Source: an uncultured Bacilli bacterium
Lineage (GTDB): Bacteria > Bacillota_I > Bacilli_A > RF39 > UBA660
Direction: 5' to 3'
Assembly: GCA_934130485.1 (NCBI GenBank)
Contig: CAKOYE010000040.1
Span: 1 to 8,400 of the forward strand
Length of the DNA stretch: 8,400 nt
Shown here: positions 5,721 to 8,400 of the stretch, piece after piece
Position numbering within the stretch: the stretch's first letter is position 1
Layout of the letters: each line of letters opens with the position of its first letter
Notes under the pieces: generated by a model
What the model saw: only the letters and a program-made list of their open reading frames with translations
Told to the model about the DNA's origin: nothing
Databases searched by the model: none
Made by a program: the position numbers and the translations under genes

Positions 5721-6902
5721 ATGGAAAAGTATCTTGAAGATTTGAATTATTTAATTAAAATGTTAGAATGTAATCATTTAGATATTTATTTTAATGTATC
5801 TAAATCTGATTTGAATAATTATATTAATTATATAAAAGAAAATATTTTAATTAATAATGATTATCAATTTATGTATATTATAAAAAAAGTTATTAAAAAA
5901 TTAAGTGGAATATATGACTCTCATACTAGAGCTATGTTTCAAAATAATAAATTATTACCAATAAAAATCAAAGTAATTAAAGATAAGGTATATATAATAA
6001 AAACACTAGATGAATATAAAAATATTTGTTATAGTGAAATTACTCATATTAATGGAATAAGTATGAATAACCTAATTAGTGAATTGGAAGAAACAATTTC
6101 TTATTCTACTAGGGAATGGTTAATAAAAAATATTCAGGATGATTTAATTAAAATTAATAGTTTAAAGATGTTACCAAGTATTGGTGATGCTTATTCTATT
6201 GATTTGACAATCAAAAAAAATAATAATATTAATAGTATTAAATTCGATTGTAATAAAGATTATCAAAAAATAACAAATGATGATAAAAACTATACATTTG
6301 AAATAATAGATGATGTTTTAAAAATAAATTATACAAGTTGTATTGAAAAGAAAAAAAATCAAATGTTAGATTTTATTAATGATATAAATACGAATGTAAA
6401 TAATAGAATTATTAATGATGTTGTTGTTGATTTACGTGGTAATGTGGGTGGTAATGATACTATAATAAAACCTTTACTTGAATATTTAAAAAATAATTTT
6501 ACTAATATTTATTTGTTACAAGATGGTGGTATATTTTCTGGTGGCAGATTTGCTTTGTTTGATTTAAAAAATATTGGAAGTTGTACAATAGGCACAAATA
6601 TAGGAACTCAGGCAAATTGTTTTGGAAATTTAAAAAAGTTTAATGATAAAAGTTATTTTGAACTTCCAAATACAAAATTTAAAATCACTTGTTCAACTAA
6701 ATTTTATTATTTAGATAATGGTTTAATAAAGTTTACTTCTGATAAAAAAGAACTATCGATTTTAAAGAGAAATAAAAAAATTTTAGAACCAATATATTTT
6801 GAACCTGATTATTATGTAGAAGAGGATATAAATGATTATGAACAGGGTATTGATTCGTATATGGAACAGTTTAAAGAAATAAAAAATTTAAAAATTAAAT
6901 GA
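5721..6902 (+). CDS. S41-family (tail-specific/tricorn-type) serine peptidase homologue, no signal peptide
   Basis: A 393-residue protein. An N-terminal helical region (1-60) is followed by the D-S-H-T motif (66-69) typical of S41 enzymes of the Ser/His type. A PDZ-like segment with the ligand-groove-type stretch EITHINGISMNNLISEL lies at about 80-125. The catalytic core has VVDLRGNVGG at 235-244 and the nucleophile region GGIFSGGRFA with Ser273. GTNIGTQ (291-297) and FELPNTKF (313-320) match the family's oxyanion and substrate region. The end, PDYYVEEDINDYEQGID (362-378), is the usual S41 C-terminus, so the TGA stop is at a natural place. H68 and S273 are present, so activity is plausible. 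Most relatives are exported, but no signal peptide is visible. Start: GGTGAT at 5712-5717. Terminators bound the gene on both sides, so it is a single-gene unit. Whether it processes the neighbouring structural proteins is unknown. Confidence 0.85.
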   Translation: MEKYLEDLNYLIKMLECNHLDIYFNVSKSDLNNYINYIKENILINNDYQFMYIIKKVIKKLSGIYDSHTRAMFQNNKLLPIKIKVIKDKVYIIKTLDEYKNICYSEITHINGISMNNLISELEETISYSTREWLIKNIQDDLIKINSLKMLPSIGDAYSIDLTIKKNNNINSIKFDCNKDYQKITNDDKNYTFEIIDDVLKINYTSCIEKKKNQMLDFINDINTNVNNRIINDVVVDLRGNVGGNDTIIKPLLEYLKNNFTNIYLLQDGGIFSGGRFALFDLKNIGSCTIGTNIGTQANCFGNLKKFNDKSYFELPNTKFKITCSTKFYYLDNGLIKFTSDKKELSILKRNKKILEPIYFEPDYYVEEDINDYEQGIDSYMEQFKEIKNLKIK

Positions 6903-6949
6903 AATATTATTAAAAAGTTAAAATCAAATAATTAAAATGTTTATTTAAA

Positions 6950-6981
6950 ATTTTAAGGGTTATCGAATGATAATTCTTTTT
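6950..6981 (+). repeat. 32-nt perfect direct repeat, copy 2 (contains terminator)
   Basis: Identical over 32 nt to 5626-5657. Flanking bases differ apart from general AT-richness, so the identity is confined to the terminator module. Confidence 0.9.
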
Positions 6982-6983
6982 TT
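6955..6983 (+). terminator. Intrinsic terminator after the S41 gene, second identical copy
   Basis: Same hairpin as at 5631-5657 (stem 6955-6964 with 6969-6978, GAAT loop), followed by a longer T run ending at 6983. It lies about 50 nt after the TGA stop of the S41 gene and insulates it from the tnpB element. Confidence 0.85.
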
Positions 6984-7044
6984 ATATACTAGGAAAGTCA
7001 TATAAAAAATTCATAAAATAATTAACAAAAAGTAAAATAATATA

Positions 7045-7073
7045 TTGACCATCAAACATATGTATGCTATATT
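7045..7073 (+). promoter_or_regulatory. Strong sigma-A-type promoter for tnpB
   Basis: TTGACC (7045-7050), exactly 17 bp, then TATATT (7068-7073), with an extended -10 TG at 7065-7066. This is the best promoter in the window. Transcription would start near 7080, leaving a leader of only about 15 nt that opens on the AGGTGAT ribosome site at 7081-7087. Confidence 0.75.
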
Positions 7074-7094
7074 GAACTATAGGTGATGTAATTT

Positions 7095-8234
7095 ATGAAG
7101 ATAATGAAGGCATATAAATTTAGACTATATCCTAATATAGAGCAAAAAATATTAATAAACAAAACAATAGGATGTACAAGATTTATATATAATTATATGT
7201 TAGAAAAAAAGATAAAAAATAATAAACTATCAAGATTTGATTTAAACAATTTAATACCAAGTGTATGTGAAGAATATCCATATCTAAAGGAAGTAGATAG
7301 TATGAGTTTAAGGTGTGCTATAAAAGATTTAAGCGAGGGATTTAATAAATATTATAATGGTAAAGGTGGACTGCCAAATTATAAGAAAAAAGGAAAAAAA
7401 GATTCATATAGAACAAACTTAATAACAAGTATTTATAAAGGAAAAAAATACGAAAATATAAAATTAGATTTACAAAAAAGAATAATAACATTACCAAAAC
7501 TAAAAGAAATAAAAATAAGAGGATATAGACATTTAACAAATATAAATGGAAGAATAATAAATGTAACAATAGAACAAGAAGTAAATAAATATTATATAAG
7601 TGTATGTGTGTGTGAAGAATATGAATTACCACCAAAAAAAGAACAAACAGTAGTAGGAATAGATATAGGAGTAAAAAGTTTAGTAGTAACAAGTAATGGA
7701 GAAACTTTTGGAAACCCAAAATATAATCAAAAATATGAAAAGAGAATAAAAAGATTACAAAAAAGTTTATCAAGAAAAATAAAGGAAAGTAATAATTATA
7801 AAAAGAATAAAATACTGCTAGCTAGATGTTATCAAAAATTAAGAAATGCAAGAAAAAAATTAGTAGAGAAAATAGTATCAAAAGTAACTGAATATAATGA
7901 TATAATTGTATGTGAAAAATTAAAAGTAAAAGAAATGATTGAAATAAATAAATGTTTGAGAAAAAACATAATCAATTCCACATTTGGATTAATAATTACA
8001 AAAATAAAAGATAAATGTAAATATTTAAATAAAGAATTTATACAAGTAGATACATATTATCCAAGCAGTCAAATCTGCAGTAGATGCAATAATATAGACA
8101 AAGAAATGAAAAATTTAAGTAAAAGAGAATATAAATGTCATAAATGTGGAATAGAAATAGAAAGAGATTTAAATGCAAGTATAAATATTATGTATGAAGG
8201 ATTAATAACATATTATAAAAAACAATATAGTTAA
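7095..8234 (+). CDS. tnpB: RNA-guided endonuclease TnpB (IS605 family)
   Basis: A 379-residue TnpB, the Cas12 ancestor, which uses a guide RNA from its own element's right end to cut DNA. The N-terminus has the typical KAYKFRLYPN (5-14) and a helix-turn-helix-like region with GCTRFIYNYML (26-36). The central region (about 60-180) forms the wedge/REC part. RuvC-I is GIDIG with Asp190, RuvC-II is VCEKL with Glu274, and RuvC-III is ERDLNAS with Asp358. The zinc ribbon has C328, C331, C348 and C351. All catalytic and metal residues are present and the spacing is close to the well-studied ISDra2 TnpB, so it is probably active. The ATG at 7095 is preferred over 7104 because AGGTGAT ends 7 nt upstream. 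Codon use differs from the neighbours: the first eight Ile codons are all ATA, against mostly ATT in the S41 gene. This suggests separate ancestry. It has its own promoter and does not depend on upstream genes. Confidence 0.95.
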   Translation: MKIMKAYKFRLYPNIEQKILINKTIGCTRFIYNYMLEKKIKNNKLSRFDLNNLIPSVCEEYPYLKEVDSMSLRCAIKDLSEGFNKYYNGKGGLPNYKKKGKKDSYRTNLITSIYKGKKYENIKLDLQKRIITLPKLKEIKIRGYRHLTNINGRIINVTIEQEVNKYYISVCVCEEYELPPKKEQTVVGIDIGVKSLVVTSNGETFGNPKYNQKYEKRIKRLQKSLSRKIKESNNYKKNKILLARCYQKLRNARKKLVEKIVSKVTEYNDIIVCEKLKVKEMIEINKCLRKNIINSTFGLIITKIKDKCKYLNKEFIQVDTYYPSSQICSRCNNIDKEMKNLSKREYKCHKCGIEIERDLNASINIMYEGLITYYKKQYS

Positions 8235-8269
8235 AATAAAATAAAATTTAATAAAATATAAAAATATGA

Positions 8270-8376
8270 ATAAAAAAATGAGTACGGTAGCGACTATCGG
8301 ATTTTATGTCTGCATGAGCAGGTAGGTAACGAAAGCTATGAAGCAGAAAACCTTAAGTGTGAACTTAAGGATTCAA
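8270..8376 (+). ncRNA. Probable omega RNA (reRNA) scaffold / right end of the tnpB element
   Basis: Directly after tnpB, base composition jumps: 27 of 60 bases at 8281-8340 are G or C in otherwise AT-rich DNA. Three local hairpins can be drawn. One is 8285-8290 with 8294-8299 around CGA. The second is 8310-8313 with 8318-8321 around ATGA, extendable by two wobbles. The third is a perfect 8-bp stem, 8351-8358 with 8363-8370, capped by a GTGA (GNRA) tetraloop. A GAAGCAG segment before the last hairpin resembles right ends of other tnpB elements. In this family the scaffold RNA overlaps the 3' end of tnpB and the guide begins at the element boundary, so the true 5' end is probably inside tnpB and the guide would start around 8371-8380. 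Structure is seen; the RNA's function is inferred from the family. Confidence 0.65.
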
Positions 8377-8392
8377 AAATTTATTTTTGAAT
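8371..8392. other. Perfect AT-rich palindrome at the element boundary
   Basis: A 22-nt inverted repeat (10-bp arms 8371-8380 and 8383-8392 with a 2-nt centre) starts right after the GNRA hairpin. It may be part of the right-end structure, a terminator-like element in the flanking DNA, or chance. The following T-rich bases are interrupted by G, so it is a poor intrinsic terminator. Confidence 0.5.
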
Positions 8393-8400
8393 TTTGTTCT

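Larger units (their letters stand above)
7045..8376 (+). mobile_element. IS200/IS605-group element, tnpB-only (IS1341-like); ends approximate
   Basis: The element consists of a promoter, tnpB and a structured 3' segment of the kind that forms the right end of IS605-family transposons. No tnpA (Y1 transposase) is present, so it is either non-autonomous and mobilised in trans, or stationary. The left end lies somewhere between the terminator at 6955-6983 and the promoter and cannot be fixed by eye, because this family makes no target duplication or terminal inverted repeats. The right end is placed just after the hairpin at 8351-8370, because related elements commonly finish with such a hairpin followed by GGAxxTCAA-like bases. 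It could lie a few bases later or beyond the window. Confidence 0.6.

Noticed and set aside
7342..7773. Long antisense open frame (143 codons) inside tnpB
   Set aside because: It is almost entirely Leu/Phe/Tyr/Ile, as expected from the complement of an A-rich coding strand; it has no motif and overlaps the RuvC-coding part of a clear tnpB.

Overview
The window is very AT-rich DNA with canonical Bacillota signals: strong GGAGG/GGTGAT-type ribosome sites, intrinsic terminators with U-tracts, and a consensus sigma-A-type promoter. Trp is read as TGG in seven places in otherwise complete proteins, and one gene ends at TGA where its family normally ends, so the standard bacterial code applies. Composition and protein families fit a very low-GC, probably uncultured and gut-associated Bacilli/Mollicutes-related lineage. 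That placement is inference; nothing here fixes the taxon.

Layout, all on the + strand. (1) 2-148: the decayed 3' end of an Ig-like-domain gene with two in-frame TGA codons, followed by a terminator. (2) 283-1410: a collagen-like protein with a C1q/BclA-like C-terminal domain, with its own strong terminator. (3) 1511-5519: a probable operon of a beta-helix/Ig/WxL-like adhesin-type protein, two small translationally coupled prealbumin-like (Cna-B/SpaA-like) proteins, and a second collagen-like protein. (4) 5721-6902: an S41-family serine peptidase homologue set between two identical 32-nt terminator repeats. (5) about 7045-8376: an IS200/IS605-group element carrying only tnpB, ending in a structured, GC-elevated segment that looks like the omega (reRNA) guide scaffold and right end.

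The two collagen-like proteins share an N-terminal Cys-containing, charged helical tag, then alternate Gly-X-Y stretches with a repeated beta-strand spacer, and end in a probable trimerising jelly roll. Together with the beta-helix/WxL-like and prealbumin-like proteins they have the architecture of a cell- or spore-surface layer. However, none of the five has a visible signal peptide, LPXTG motif or transmembrane segment. The most interesting possibility is a set of structural proteins that assemble without Sec export, for example on the spore surface or a cytoplasm-assembled particle. This is a hypothesis. The TnpB has all three RuvC catalytic residues and the zinc-binding cysteines, so it may be an active RNA-guided nuclease whose guide would be read from the sequence at the very end of the window.
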